Source: DATFQE01 sp963733845 (GTDB taxonomy: Bacteria > Actinomycetota > Thermoleophilia > Gaiellales > Gaiellaceae). From it: DNA of 64,000 bases. How positions within the stretch are numbered: the first letter of the stretch is position 1; every line of letters starts with the position of its first letter. Below the pieces are notes generated by a model. The model saw only the letters and a program-made list of their open reading frames with translations, made no database searches and had not been told where the DNA came from. Of the stretch, positions 42,902 to 53,858 are shown piece after piece. The stretch lies in NCBI GenBank assembly GCA_963733845.1, contig CAVTEM010000004.1:62001-126000 (forward strand). Reading direction: 5' to 3'. Position numbers and translations under genes: made by a program.

Positions 42902-44815
42902 TTCGGGCGCCCGGCGGGCGGTGGAGGCGGCGGCGCCTCCTCGGTCGTGGTCGGAGGCTCGGTCGGCTCGTCTTCTCCGGTCGTGGTCGGCTTGTCCTCC
43001 TCGGTGGTGGTCGGCGGAGGAGGCGGCTTCGGCTTGGCCTTCGGCTTCGGCTTCGTGCCCACGTGGACGATCCGCGGCTCGGCCACGTAGAAGGACGACC
43101 ACGTCGTGTCGTGGAGCAGCTTCCCGGCGGGCGAGTAGACCCGGCGGCGCACGCTCGTCGTGCGGGCCGGCTCGCCGTAGCTCTCGAGTCCCGCCTCCCC
43201 GATCAGGCGCGCCGGGTCCGGGATCCGCCTCACGGTCGGCTCCGCGGTCACGCGAAGCGGTGCCGTCTCGACCTCGATCCGCCGGTTCACCGGCGTCCCG
43301 TAGAGGGCGACCGTGAGCGACGACGAACCGACGAACGTCCGCAGGAGCAGCCACTTGCCCGTGTCGTTGACGAAGCGCAGGTCGAGGTCCGGATAGTTGA
43401 CCGTCGCGTCGCGACCGGTCGGGTAGTGGCTGATGTAGAGCGAGTGGTTCGTGCGGGCGGTAATGGGGAGCCCGGCCTCGAACGCGGCGTTGAACACCGT
43501 CGTGGAGACCTGGCACACACCGCCGCCGAGGCCCGTCTGAAGCTCGCCGTTGATGATCACCGGCGCCTCGAGGAAGCCCTTCTCGACCGTCCTCTCGCCG
43601 GTCGTCCGGTTGAACGAGAACTCGGCGCCCGGCGGGATCAGGTGGCGGTCGACGAGCTGGGCCACGAGCCTCACGTTGTGGAGGCGGTTGGCCTCCCCGC
43701 CGTAGGTCGTCGTGTAGCTCGCCACGAGCTTCTTGATCCCCATGAGCCGCGCCTCGTTCGCCGTGCGCTCGGCGTGCGCTCTCGTGACGGTCAGGCGCGC
43801 GACGCGGCCGCTCCGCTGCAGCGCCGCCGCGAGGATTGCCTTCGCCGCGGCCGACGTGTCGAGCGCGAGGCCGTCCCGCTCGGGGGCGATCCCGACGTCG
43901 ATCCCGTTCGAGGAGACCAGAAAGTCCGCGTTCTTCGCGGGCCGGTTCACGTTCCGCTCGAGGGCTGCGAGCCAGCGATCGGCCTTGGCCCCGCCGATCG
44001 CGAGCCGGCGCTCGCCGCCGGCGGGCAGGTCGAGCAGGCCGGCGAGCCGCCAGCGCGGCAGGCGCCAGCGGGTCTGCTCGAGCGAGAGCGTGATCGGGGC
44101 GGAGAGGGCCGTCCTGACCTGGGCCGCGACCGGTCGCAGCGCGGCGACGGTGACGCTGGGGCGCTCGACCCGGAAGGGCAGCGAGACGGGGACCCGCTCG
44201 AACGCGGCGAGCGCGGAGACGATCGTCGCCGCGGCCGCCTCACGATCGAGCTCGCGTCCCGGCCGCCCCGGCACGGTGACGGGCTCCAGCCCGCGCAGTC
44301 GCAGGGAGGCGTCGCGGTGCTCCTGGTCGATCTTCTTCGCGATTTGTCCGACGGAGAACTCGAGCGCGGGCTCGTAGACCTCGGTCGGCGGATGGATGTC
44401 GGTGCCGAAGACGCGCACGCCGATCCGGCGGAAGCCGCGGAACGGGCCGAAGCCGTCACCCTGCCGCCGCGCGGCCTCGACGCCCGCGCCCCAGTCGACC
44501 TCGACGCCGAGGGCGCTCGGGCGGATCTTCCAGCGTGCGACCGGCCGCGCGGAACTCGACCGGCACGTGACGGAGCCGGTCGGCTCGCTGCTCGAGCTGC
44601 CTCCGGGCGACGTCGGCTTCGAGCCCGCCGACGGGCACGCCGGCGATCTGCGCGCCGGCGGGCAGCTTGGCGGTCGAACCGGCGAAGGCGAAGCCGAGGA
44701 GCGCCCCCACACCCACGAGAAGCGTTGCCACGAGCAACGACCACTGCCAGACGAGACGGCTCCGCGGGCTACGCCTCCGCGACCGCGACGAACGGTTGGC
44801 GGGGCGCGTGCTCAC
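42898..44815 (-). CDS. VanW-family cell-wall protein with peptidoglycan-binding-like domains, frame disrupted
   Basis: About 638 residues once corrected. One N-terminal helix ('LVWQWSLLVATLLVGVGALL') anchors it; two repeats of the YoaR/'PG_binding_4' type follow ('AGVPVGGLEADVARRQL', and later 'PITLSLEQTRWRLP'), then the VanW domain ('FSFNRTTGERTVEKGFLEAP', 'GGGVCQVSTTVFNAAFEAGL', 'NHSLYISHYPTGRDATVNYP'), and a Pro/Thr/Glu-rich tail ('PPPPTTTEEDKPTTTGEDEP'). One extra base near 44533, between the first domain and its continuation ('WKIRPSALGVEVDWGAG'), splits the frame. ATG/GTG start at 44815. Envelope function is likely but undefined. Confidence 0.85.
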
Positions 44816-44851
44816 GTTTCGGCACTGTACCCACGCGCCCGGAGCGCCGCC

Positions 44852-45222
44852 CTACTCGAGCCAGTAGATGCCGCGGTTGTCGTACGTGACCTCGAGCCTG
44901 CGGCCGTCCGGGTCGCGGACGTGGAAGCCCTTCGACCATGGCGTATGCCCGACGGGCTCGCCGACGACGGCATCCAGCAGCCGCGCACGCTCGAGGGTCT
45001 CGTCGAAGCCGGCGGCGTCGACGTCGAAGGCGATCTCGTCTGACCAGGGCGCGTAGCGCGTGTTCTGGTCGGAGCCGAAGAAGACGAGCAGTGTCGCGCC
45101 GCACGCAGCGGCTCGTGCGAGCCTTCGAGCGGCTCGGCGCCGAGGAGCTCGGCGTAGAACGCCCGTAGCCGCACCGGGTCCGGCGTTCGAAACGCGATGT
45201 GATTGACGCCGAGGACGCCCAC
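44852..45222 (-). CDS. VOC-family (glyoxalase/bleomycin-resistance-like) protein, frame disrupted
   Basis: A single-domain vicinal oxygen chelate protein of about 123 residues. N-terminal 'VNHIAFRTPDPVRLRAFYAEL' (metal His), then after a break near 45105 'GATLLVFFGSDQNTRYAPWS', 'DEIAFDVDAAGFDETLERA', and 'GFHVRDPDGRRLEVTYDNRG' (DPDG-x-x-x-E, metal Glu) ending 'IYWLE'. One missing base (or two extra) explains the break. Substrate unknown. GTG start 45222; the BNR gene follows upstream, 21 bases away. Confidence 0.78.
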
Positions 45223-45243
45223 GCTGCGCTGCGCTGCCCTGCC

Positions 45244-46230
45244 CTACGGGCCCTGGTCAGACGCGATCGCCAGCGCGTGCAGCTCCGTGAGGCGATCGCC
45301 GTGTGCCTCGATCGGCTCCCAGCTCTCGCCCGCGTCGGACGTGACGTACACACGGCCGTCGGCGAGCCCGGCGAACAGCCGGTCGCCCGCGTGCGCGAGC
45401 GCGTACGGCATCGCGTCGAGCGGCTCGGGAAGACCGCCGTCGAGCCGGCGCCACGGCCCTTCGCCCTCCCAGCGGTAGATGCCGGCTTGCGGGTCGCGGC
45501 CGCCGTGCGCGGCGAAGGGGCCGGTGCTCGCGCTCACGAACCAACGCTCGGGATCGCCGGGGTCGGAGGCCACGGCCCAGGTGTAGTGGCGATCGCGGCC
45601 GGCATCGGCGGCGTTCCAGGTGTCGCCGCCGTCGACGCTCCAGGCCGACCCGCCGCCGCCGGCCTCGTAGGCGCGACCTGCCTCCGTCGCGTGCCACGCG
45701 AGCGAGTGCACGTCGGCCTGCGCGCCGGGCCGGTGGTCCTGCCACGACTCGCCCCCGTCCGTCGAGCGCATGAGGCCGCCCAGCTCGATCCCGACGAGCA
45801 GCAGCCCGGCGTCGTGCGGGCTCGGGGCGATCCAGCGCACGTGCGACGTCCACGGCCGGGGTGGAAAGCTCCAGGTCGGCCGGGACGGGAGGTCGAGAAG
45901 CGCCGTGAGCTCGCGCCACGCGTCGCCGCCGTCCTCGCTGACGAACAGCGCGCTCGGCTCGCAGCCCGCGTACACCCTGCCGTCGGCGGCCGAGACCGCG
46001 AGCGAGAAGACACCGGGCCGCGGCAGCTCGACGTCCTCCCAGCTTCGTCCTCCGTCCCGGGAGCGGCGAACGCCGCGCTCGCGCAGGCCGGCGAAGACCG
46101 TGTCGGCGCGGGCGGGGTCGACGGCGAGGCACTGCGCGCCGCTCCCCTCGAGCGAGAGCTCGACCTCCCAGCCGCTCGATCCCTCGTCGAGGCGCGCGAT
46201 CGCGTCGCCGGTTGCCGCGTAGAGCCTCAA
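45244..46230 (-). CDS. Asp-box (BNR/sialidase-like beta-propeller) repeat protein
   Basis: A 328-residue propeller with at least five Asp-box repeats (S/T-x-D-x-G-x-x-W): 'SRDGGRSW', 'SEDGGDAW', 'STDGGESW', 'SVDGGDTW' and 'TSDAGESW', about 45-55 residues apart. There is no signal peptide, so it is probably cytoplasmic, and no catalytic sialidase triad is visible, so I call it a propeller rather than an enzyme. The TTG start overlaps the SDR stop (TTGA at 46227-46230), suggesting it is translated with the SDR and acyl-CoA dehydrogenase. Confidence 0.8.
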   Translation of the reverse strand: MRLYAATGDAIARLDEGSSGWEVELSLEGSGAQCLAVDPARADTVFAGLRERGVRRSRDGGRSWEDVELPRPGVFSLAVSAADGRVYAGCEPSALFVSEDGGDAWRELTALLDLPSRPTWSFPPRPWTSHVRWIAPSPHDAGLLLVGIELGGLMRSTDGGESWQDHRPGAQADVHSLAWHATEAGRAYEAGGGGSAWSVDGGDTWNAADAGRDRHYTWAVASDPGDPERWFVSASTGPFAAHGGRDPQAGIYRWEGEGPWRRLDGGLPEPLDAMPYALAHAGDRLFAGLADGRVYVTSDAGESWEPIEAHGDRLTELHALAIASDQGP

Positions 46231-47048
46231 AACGTGAACAGTTCGATGCCGCCGGTCACGGGAATCTCCGCCCCCGTGACATAGCTGGCGAGGTCGGAGC
46301 AGAGGAACGCGATCACGTTCGCGATCTCCTCGGTGTCCCCGGCCGCCGCATCGCCGTGCGCTTCACCATCCGCTCGTTCATCTCGGGGTTCCCGAACCCG
46401 AACGCTTCGGTGCCGATGATCCCGGGGACGATCGCGTTCGCGGTGATCCCGTGGCGGGCGCCCTCCAGTGCCAGCGTCTTGGTCAGTCCGAGCAGTCCGG
46501 CCTTGGTCGTCGAGTAGCTCGCCTGGCCGAAGCCGCCGAGCGTGCCGGCCACGGAGGCCATGTTCACGATCCGGCCCCAGCCGCTCTCCCGCATCGCCGG
46601 CCAGACGGCCTGCGCGCAGTTGAACGCGCCGGTGAGGTTCACGCGCAGGTCCCGCTCCCAGAGCTCGGGCGACTGCTGGTGGAACTGCGCAGTGTGATCG
46701 AGCGTGCCGGCGTTGTTGACCAGGATCTGGACCGTCCCGAGCTCGTCGGCGATCCGGGCGACGGCCGTGTCGACCTGGTCGCGGTCGGTGACGTCGCACT
46801 TGACGGCGAGCGAGCGCCGCCCCAGCCCGCGGATCTCCTCGACGGTCGACTCGGTGTAGACCAGTCCCTGCGCCCGGGCGACCTGCGCGAGCACGCCGTA
46901 GCGCTCGGCGTCGGCGCTCTCGTCCGACTCGATCTGGATGTCGGCGATCGCGACGTCCGCACCGGCCCGGGCGAGCGCGAGCGCGTCGGCGCGCCCGAGC
47001 CCGCGACTTCCGCCGGTGACGAGTGCTACGTGTCCCGAGAGGTCGAGC

Positions 47049-47059
<11 letters not shown>
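46227..47059 (-). CDS. SDR-family oxidoreductase, frame disrupted
   Basis: A classical short-chain dehydrogenase of about 277 residues: 'VALVTGGSRGLGRADALALA' (TGxxxGxG), 'VQILVNNAGTLDHTAQF' (NNAG), 'NMASVAGTLGGFGQASYSTTKAG' (key residues S, Y and K in YSTTK). Near 46337-46340 a C-run is one base short; correcting it gives 'MRRPGDTEEIANVIAFLCSD' and the usual 'YVTGAEIPVTGG' end. GTG 47059 overlaps the acyl-CoA dehydrogenase stop by 11 bases. Likely a 3-hydroxyacyl or other hydroxy-acid dehydrogenase in lipid degradation, by context. An insert of about 30 residues follows the NADP-binding strand. Confidence 0.87.
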
Positions 47060-48233
<1,174 letters not shown>

Positions 48234-48254
48234 TGCCTTGCCGCTCCTCGTTGA

Positions 48255-48270
48255 TTGACTCGTCAGTCAA
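48255..48270. promoter_or_regulatory. TetR-type operator candidate upstream of acyl-CoA dehydrogenase
   Basis: TTGACT (48255-48260) and AGTCAA (48265-48270) form a perfect 6-bp inverted repeat with a 4-base spacer (CGTC), 22 bases from the GTG at 48233 and between two divergent genes. The arms resemble the TGACT/AGTCA half-sites often used by TetR-family regulators of lipid degradation. TTGACT also matches a -35 element. No TetR gene is in the window. Confidence 0.5.
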
Positions 48271-48320
48271 AAGGTAGCAGGGCTTGAAACGGAGGTTTCG
48301 GCGCGCTTTGATTGCGCCCT

Positions 48321-48892
48321 ATGGCGACGGTCGCTGCTCCTCCGGCGGAGCGCCGCTCGAATACCTGGGCGCTCTTGCCGCTCGGCGTCTTCGCGCTCGT
48401 CGCGCTGACGGTCGGGCTGCTCGCACGCAGCCAGCAGACCGGCGACGGCAGGCCCAGGGCACCTATATCGAGCTCCTCTTCACGAGCACGATCCACATGA
48501 AGGCCTGGCTCGCGACCGCGGTGGCGCTGCTCGCCTGCGCGCAGCTGTTCACGGCCGCGTGGATCTACCGCAAGCTGCCCTTCGACAAGCCGGCCTGGGT
48601 CAACCCCGTACATCGCTGGAGCGGCCGGCTGGCGTTCCTGATCTCCCTGCCGGTCGCCTACCACTGCATCTTCCGGCTCGGCTTCCAGGGCGAGGAGGGC
48701 CGGGTGCTCGTGCACTCGCTCGCCGGGTGCGCTTTCTACGGCGCCTACGTGGCCAAGGTGCTGATCGTGAGGATGCGGCGCTACCCGGTGTGGGTGATCC
48801 CGACGGCGGGCGGGTTGCTCTTCACCGCGCTGATCACGGTCTGGTACACGAGCGCGTACTGGTTCTTCACGACGATCGACTCAGGAATCTGA
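48321..48892 (+). CDS. four-helix membrane protein (cytochrome b561/DUF6529-like), frame disrupted
   Basis: About 190 residues with four helices ('TWALLPLGVFALVALTVGLL', 'WLATAVALLACAQLFTAAWI', 'GRLAFLISLPVAYHCIFRLG', 'VWVIPTAGGLLFTALITVWY' and a helix 'VHSLAGCAFYGAYVAKVLIV'). Histidines in 'NPVHRWSGR', 'PVAYHCIF' and 'VLVHSLAG' are placed as in b-type cytochromes, so heme binding is possible. One base is missing near 48447; adding it joins 'RSQQTGDG' to 'AQGTYIELLFTSTIHMKAWL'. Probably a DUF6529-like protein, moderately sure. ATG 48321; divergent from the acyl-CoA dehydrogenase. Confidence 0.65.
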
Positions 48893-49226
48893 GCTGTCGA
48901 ACGTGACGACGAGGCGGGCGATCTGCCCGTCTCGAGCCGTGAGGCGCATCTCCCCGGCCCGCTGCTCGGGCGCAGCCGCCCAGGCGTAGCCGGCGACCGT
49001 CTCGTCGCCGGTCGTCTCGGCGTCGAGGAGTCGCACCTCGTCGTCGGGCGGCTGCTCGCGGTAGGCGCGGGCGATCGTCTCGCGGCCCGCGAACGGGCCC
49101 GACCGGCACGCCTTCGAAGCGCAGCTCCGCGTCCTCGGTGAAGTACGCGGTCATCCGATCCCAGTCACCGCCTCGGACCGCGTCGTTGAAACGATCGACG
49201 TGCTCACGCAGCAGCTCGATGCTCAT
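48881..49226 (-). CDS. NTF2-like/SnoaL-fold protein, frame disrupted
   Basis: About 115 residues: 'LLREHVDRFNDAVRGGDWDR', 'MTAYFTEDAELRFEGVPVGP', then after a break at 49094 'FAGRETIARAYREQPPDDEV', 'GYAWAAAPEQRAGEMRLTA' and 'DGQIARLVVTFDS'. The pattern matches NTF2-like proteins, which include isomerases and ketosteroid-type enzymes, but no catalytic pair is clear. One extra base at 49094 accounts for the break. ATG 49226 overlaps the GH3 stop; its end overlaps the convergent gene by 12 bases. Confidence 0.72.
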
Positions 49227-50116
49227 CGCGCCAAGTATCGCGCTCGGAAGCGGAGCACCCGGGCGGCCGCGTCGTCGAGCTCACCGCGGCGGGCGAGCGG
49301 GACCAGCCTCCGGATCGCCGCCCGAGCGCTCGCCGGACTGGTGAACAGGACCATGTCCGCGCCGGCACGCATGGCGCGGGTCGACCAGTGGCGCGGCGAT
49401 GGATTGACGATGTCGAGCGAGTCGGTGATCGCCACGCCCTGGAAGCCGAGGGAGCGCAGCAGGCGGTAGGTGCGCGGCTCGAGCGACGCGCGGAACCGTC
49501 CGAGCCGCCGGTAGAAGGCGTGGCCGGTCATCGCACACGGCACGCCTGCGGCGATCGCCGCACGGAAGGTCCGCAGCTCGCTCTCCCGGACGACCGCTCG
49601 AACGTGGGGGCGGGAGTCCGTCGAGATCGCCGCAGAGCCGAGCCCCGGGAAGTGTTTGACGCAGGCGGCGGCCCGTCCGGCCGCGAGGCCCCGGGCGAAA
49701 GCAACACCGTCGGCAGGTGTCTTGAAGTGGCGCGCGCCCAGCGGCCCGTCCGGATCGTCGAGCACCGGCGCGAGGTCGACGTGGACCCCGGCGGCCCGGA
49801 GCGCCTTCCCGGTGGCGCGACCGGCCGCGAATGCCGTGTCCGTCCCGGACATGCGCGCGGGGCTGAGGGCGGGTGGCAACGACGGGAACGCGCGCACGTT
49901 CCCGCCCTCCTGATCCACGAAGACGAGGGTCCCGGCCGGTCGAGGTGCGGTCCGATCCCAGCGCCGCACGATCACGCCGCCGACCCCCGGCGGCGCGGGC
50001 AGCCCCGAGACGACCACGATCGCCGCCTTCTCCCGCGGGGTCATCTGCTTGACGGCGACCGCCTCGGGCGAGAAGAGGCCTGTGAGCACCGAGAAGAAGG
50101 CGGCGATGGGCGTCAA
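49223..50116 (-). CDS. glycoside hydrolase family 3, beta-N-acetylhexosaminidase-like (NagZ type)
   Basis: A 297-residue single-domain GH3. 'GTLVFVDQEGGNVRAFPSLP' (QEGG), 'VHVDLAPVLDDPD', the NagZ-type 'AACVKHFPGLGSAAISTDSRP' (KHFPG-x-G with a catalytic His loop) and the nucleophile Asp in 'FQGVAITDSLD' are present. Such enzymes remove N-acetylglucosamine from muropeptides during wall recycling. A weak N-terminal hydrophobic segment ('PIAAFFSVLTGLFSPEAVAV') may be a signal, so periplasm-like or extracellular action is possible. TTG start at 50116. Confidence 0.86.
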   Translation of the reverse strand: MTPIAAFFSVLTGLFSPEAVAVKQMTPREKAAIVVVSGLPAPPGVGGVIVRRWDRTAPRPAGTLVFVDQEGGNVRAFPSLPPALSPARMSGTDTAFAAGRATGKALRAAGVHVDLAPVLDDPDGPLGARHFKTPADGVAFARGLAAGRAAACVKHFPGLGSAAISTDSRPHVRAVVRESELRTFRAAIAAGVPCAMTGHAFYRRLGRFRASLEPRTYRLLRSLGFQGVAITDSLDIVNPSPRHWSTRAMRAGADMVLFTSPASARAAIRRLVPLARRGELDDAAARVLRFRARYLAR

Positions 50117-50140
50117 GCCGCGCGTACACTAGCCCGCGCC

Positions 50141-51352
50141 ATGGACTTCGAGCTCTCTCCCGAGCAGCGCCTGATCCAGGACACCGTCCGCAACTTCGTG
50201 GACGAGCGCGTCCTGCCGAGCGCGATCGAGAACGACATCAACCACCACCTCGACCTCGGGATCATCGAGGGCATGGCCGAGCTGGGCCTGCTCGGGATCG
50301 TGATCCCCGAGGAGTACGGTGGCGCCGGCCTCGATTTCGTCGCGGAAGCGCTCGCCTGCGAGGAGATCGAGCGCGGCGAGGCGGCGTTCCGGACGCTGAT
50401 GTCCGTCCACGTCGGGCTCAACTCGCTCTCGCTCCTGCACTACGGCAGCGAGGAGCAGAAGCAGCGCTACCTCGTGCCGCAGGCGCGCGGGGAGAAGCTC
50501 GCCTGCTTCGGCCTCACCGAGCCCGATGCCGGCTCCGACGTGGCCGCGATGCGGACCACGGCTCGGCGCGAGGGCGACGTCTACGTCCTCAACGGCCAGA
50601 AGAACTGGATCTCGTACGCCTCCGTCGCCGACCACCAGCTCGTGTTCGCCAAGACCGATCCGTCCGCGAAGCACAAGGGCATCTCCGCGTTCGTGGTCGA
50701 GCGCGAGTGGCCGGGCGTGTCCACCAAGGACACCGAGCACAAGCTCGGGATCTGGGCCGGCTCGACCGGCGAGCTCTTCTTCGAGAACGTCGAGGTGCCG
50801 GCCGAGAACCTCGTCGGCGGTGAGGGCCAGGGCTTCGAGATCGCGATGTACGGACTCGACCAGGGCCGCTTCACGGTCGCCGCGGGGGCGTGCGGCGTCA
50901 TCCGCGCCTGCCTCGAGCGCTCCGTCGAGTACGCCCGCGAGCGCGAGACGTTCGGCCAGCCGATCGGCAAGTACCAGTTCGTCCAGGACATGCTCGCCGA
51001 GATGGTGCTGGGCTACGAGACCTCCAAGCTGCTCGTGATGCAGGCGGCCTGGCTGAAGAACCAGGGCGTGCGCAACACGCGCGAGACGTCACTCGCGAAG
51101 TGGCATGCAACCGAGTCGGCGTTCAAGGCCGCCCACCAGGCGATCCAGGTACACGGCTCCTACGGCTACTCCGCCGAGTACGGGATCGAGCGGTACTTCA
51201 GGAACGCACGCGCGCCGATCATCTACGAGGGCACGACGCAGATCCACAAGATGATGCAGGCCGAGCACGCGCTCGGCTACCGGAACCTCAACGGCCGTGA
51301 GGGCGAGATCTCGCCCATGGCCGCCTGGGGCCCGGCTCTGGCCTCGCGCTAG
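50141..51352 (+). CDS. acyl-CoA dehydrogenase
   Basis: A 403-residue FAD enzyme. 'FELSPEQRLIQDTVRNFVDE', 'FGLTEPDAGSDVAAMRTTAR', 'GQKNWISYASVADHQLVFAKT', 'KLGIWAGSTGELFFENVEVP', 'IQVHGSYGYSAEYGIERYFR' and the catalytic Glu in 'IIYEGTTQIHKMM' are complete. It is closest in pattern to short-chain or glutaryl-CoA type dehydrogenases, but the Arg typical of glutaryl enzymes was not checked. ATG 50141; divergent from the GH3 gene by 24 bases. Confidence 0.93.
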   Translation: MDFELSPEQRLIQDTVRNFVDERVLPSAIENDINHHLDLGIIEGMAELGLLGIVIPEEYGGAGLDFVAEALACEEIERGEAAFRTLMSVHVGLNSLSLLHYGSEEQKQRYLVPQARGEKLACFGLTEPDAGSDVAAMRTTARREGDVYVLNGQKNWISYASVADHQLVFAKTDPSAKHKGISAFVVEREWPGVSTKDTEHKLGIWAGSTGELFFENVEVPAENLVGGEGQGFEIAMYGLDQGRFTVAAGACGVIRACLERSVEYARERETFGQPIGKYQFVQDMLAEMVLGYETSKLLVMQAAWLKNQGVRNTRETSLAKWHATESAFKAAHQAIQVHGSYGYSAEYGIERYFRNARAPIIYEGTTQIHKMMQAEHALGYRNLNGREGEISPMAAWGPALASR

Positions 51353-51537
51353 CCGGTCCCGCCGCTTCCAGCGGTGCAGCAGCTTCGATTTGCGCTCGCT
51401 CTTCGGCACCTGGAGCGGCGGCGGCGGGTCGTTCTCGGCCAGCCAACGTGCCGCATCGTCATCCGGTTCGAGTCCGAGTGAGCGCTCGCGCTCGCCGAGC
51501 TTCTGCGCGCCGCGGCTCGTGATGCGGCTCCGGGGGC

Positions 51538-51541
<4 letters not shown>
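51349..51541 (-). CDS. small charged protein of unknown function, possibly frame disrupted
   Basis: A minus-strand frame starting at TTG 51541, which overlaps the peptide-ABC ATPase stop as TTGA. It encodes a charged segment 'RGAQKLGERERSLGLEPDD' and 'WLAENDPPPPLQVPKSERKS' then 'KLLHRWK'. The frame as read runs on through the antisense of the acyl-CoA dehydrogenase to 51089, which is implausible; one base change near 51362 would give a stop at 51349 overlapping the convergent stop (CTAG). The Pro/Lys/Glu pattern looks coding, but the evidence is limited. Confidence 0.4.
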
Positions 51542-52728
<1,187 letters not shown>

Positions 52729-52767
52729 CTTTCGCCGCTACGCTCGCAGCGGGTGGCGGGTGGACGA

Positions 52768-52792
52768 ACTTCCCCACCCAGGGTGGGGAAGT
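52768..52792. repeat. perfect palindrome between the two ATPase genes
   Basis: Arms ACTTCCCCACCC and GGGTGGGGAAGT flank one central A, giving 12-bp perfect arms. It lies in the 89-base gap between the oppD-type and oppF-type genes. As RNA it would form an 11-bp stem with a three-base loop; it may tune expression of the last gene or stabilise the upstream transcript. Confidence 0.55.
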
Positions 52793-52817
52793 GGGCGTTG
52801 GAGGCGCGGAGCCGCGC

Positions 52818-53858
52818 TCACGCGACCACCGCCTGCCTCGACTTCTGCCACTCGTCCTCCGGCACGGGGTTGAAGCAGCGGACGAAGTGCCCCGGCGCGA
52901 TCTCGGAGAGCGGCGGTACCTCCTTGCGCGACTGCTCGACCTCGTACCGGCACCGTGGCTGGAACGGACACGCCTCCGGAGGCGACAACATGTTCCGCGG
53001 CACGCCCTCGATCGGCTGCAGCTTCGTCCGCCGGGCAGCGTCGAGGCGCGGGACGCTCTGCAGCAGCCCGAGCGTGTACGGGTTCCGCGGCTGCCCGAAC
53101 ACCTGCTCCGCCGAGCCGGTCTCCATGAACATGCCCGCATACATCACGTTCACGCGCTCGCACATGCCCGCGACCACGCCGAGGTCGTGGGTGATCATGA
53201 TCAGCGCGGTGTCCCGCTCGGCCACGAGCTCGCGGAGCAGGTTGAGGATCTGAGCCTGGATCGTCACGTCGAGCGCCGTCGTCGGCTCGTCCGCGATCAA
53301 GAGCTTCGGCTGGCAGGCGAGCGCGATCGCGATCATCGCCCGCTGCCGCATCCCGCCCGAGAACTGGTGCGGGTAATCCTTGAGCCGCATCTTGGCGCTC
53401 GGGATCCCGACCTGGTCGAGCAGCTCGGCTGCCCGCTTGTTCGCCTCGCCCTTGTCCAGGCCGAAGTGCGTCTCGAGCGTCTCGCGAATCTGCTTGCCGA
53501 TCGTCAGCACCGGATTCAGCGAGGTCATCGGATCCTGGAAGATCATCGCGATCTCCCGGCCGCGCACCGACCGCAGGTCCGAATCCGACAGCTGCAGCAG
53601 GTCGCGCCCACCGAACATCACGGTGCCGCCCGTAATGCGCCCGGCCCGCGCGAGCAGACCGAGAATCGCGAGCGAGGTCACGCTCTTCCCGCAGCCTGAC
53701 TCGCCGACGATCCCCAGCGTCTCGCCCGGCGCGATGTCGAACGAGATCCCGTTGACCGCATAGATCGTCCCGCGCGAGGTCCAGAACTCGACGCGGAGGT
53801 CGTCGACCGAGAGCAGCGGCTCGGCCACGGCTGGTTTCCGGTCAAGGGCGCTAGCCAC
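52818..53858 (-). CDS. peptide ABC transporter ATP-binding protein (OppD/DppD type)
   Basis: A 346-residue ATPase partner. 'LLSVDDLRVEFWTSRGTIYA', Walker A 'GIVGESGCGKSVTSLAI', 'MIFQDPMTSLNPVLTIG', signature 'QFSGGMRQRAMIAIALA', Walker B 'LLIADEPTTALDVTI' and 'LIMITHDLGVV' are complete, with the oligo_HPY tail 'CPFQPRCRYEVEQSRKEVP'. The start at 53858 overlaps the permease gene end. Works with the OppF-type ATPase as a heterodimer to power import. Confidence 0.95.
   Translation of the reverse strand: MASALDRKPAVAEPLLSVDDLRVEFWTSRGTIYAVNGISFDIAPGETLGIVGESGCGKSVTSLAILGLLARAGRITGGTVMFGGRDLLQLSDSDLRSVRGREIAMIFQDPMTSLNPVLTIGKQIRETLETHFGLDKGEANKRAAELLDQVGIPSAKMRLKDYPHQFSGGMRQRAMIAIALACQPKLLIADEPTTALDVTIQAQILNLLRELVAERDTALIMITHDLGVVAGMCERVNVMYAGMFMETGSAEQVFGQPRNPYTLGLLQSVPRLDAARRTKLQPIEGVPRNMLSPPEACPFQPRCRYEVEQSRKEVPPLSEIAPGHFVRCFNPVPEDEWQKSRQAVVA

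Noticed and set aside
42580..44889. Plus-strand open frame of 769 codons opposite VanW
   Set aside because: No domain or hydrophobic pattern; it is antisense to the VanW gene, whose motifs are clear.
45244..46230. Calling the Asp-box protein a sialidase
   Set aside because: Asp-boxes define only the propeller; the Arg triad, Tyr/Glu pair and signal peptide of a sialidase were not seen.
49388..50140. Longer N-terminus for the acyl-CoA dehydrogenase at 50141
   Set aside because: The extension is antisense to the GH3 gene and lacks family residues; the family start matches ATG 50141.
51458..51480. GGTTCGAGTCC, like a tRNA T-arm
   Set aside because: The stem pairs poorly, there is no acceptor stem, D-arm or anticodon arm around it, and it lies in a frame that looks coding on the other strand.
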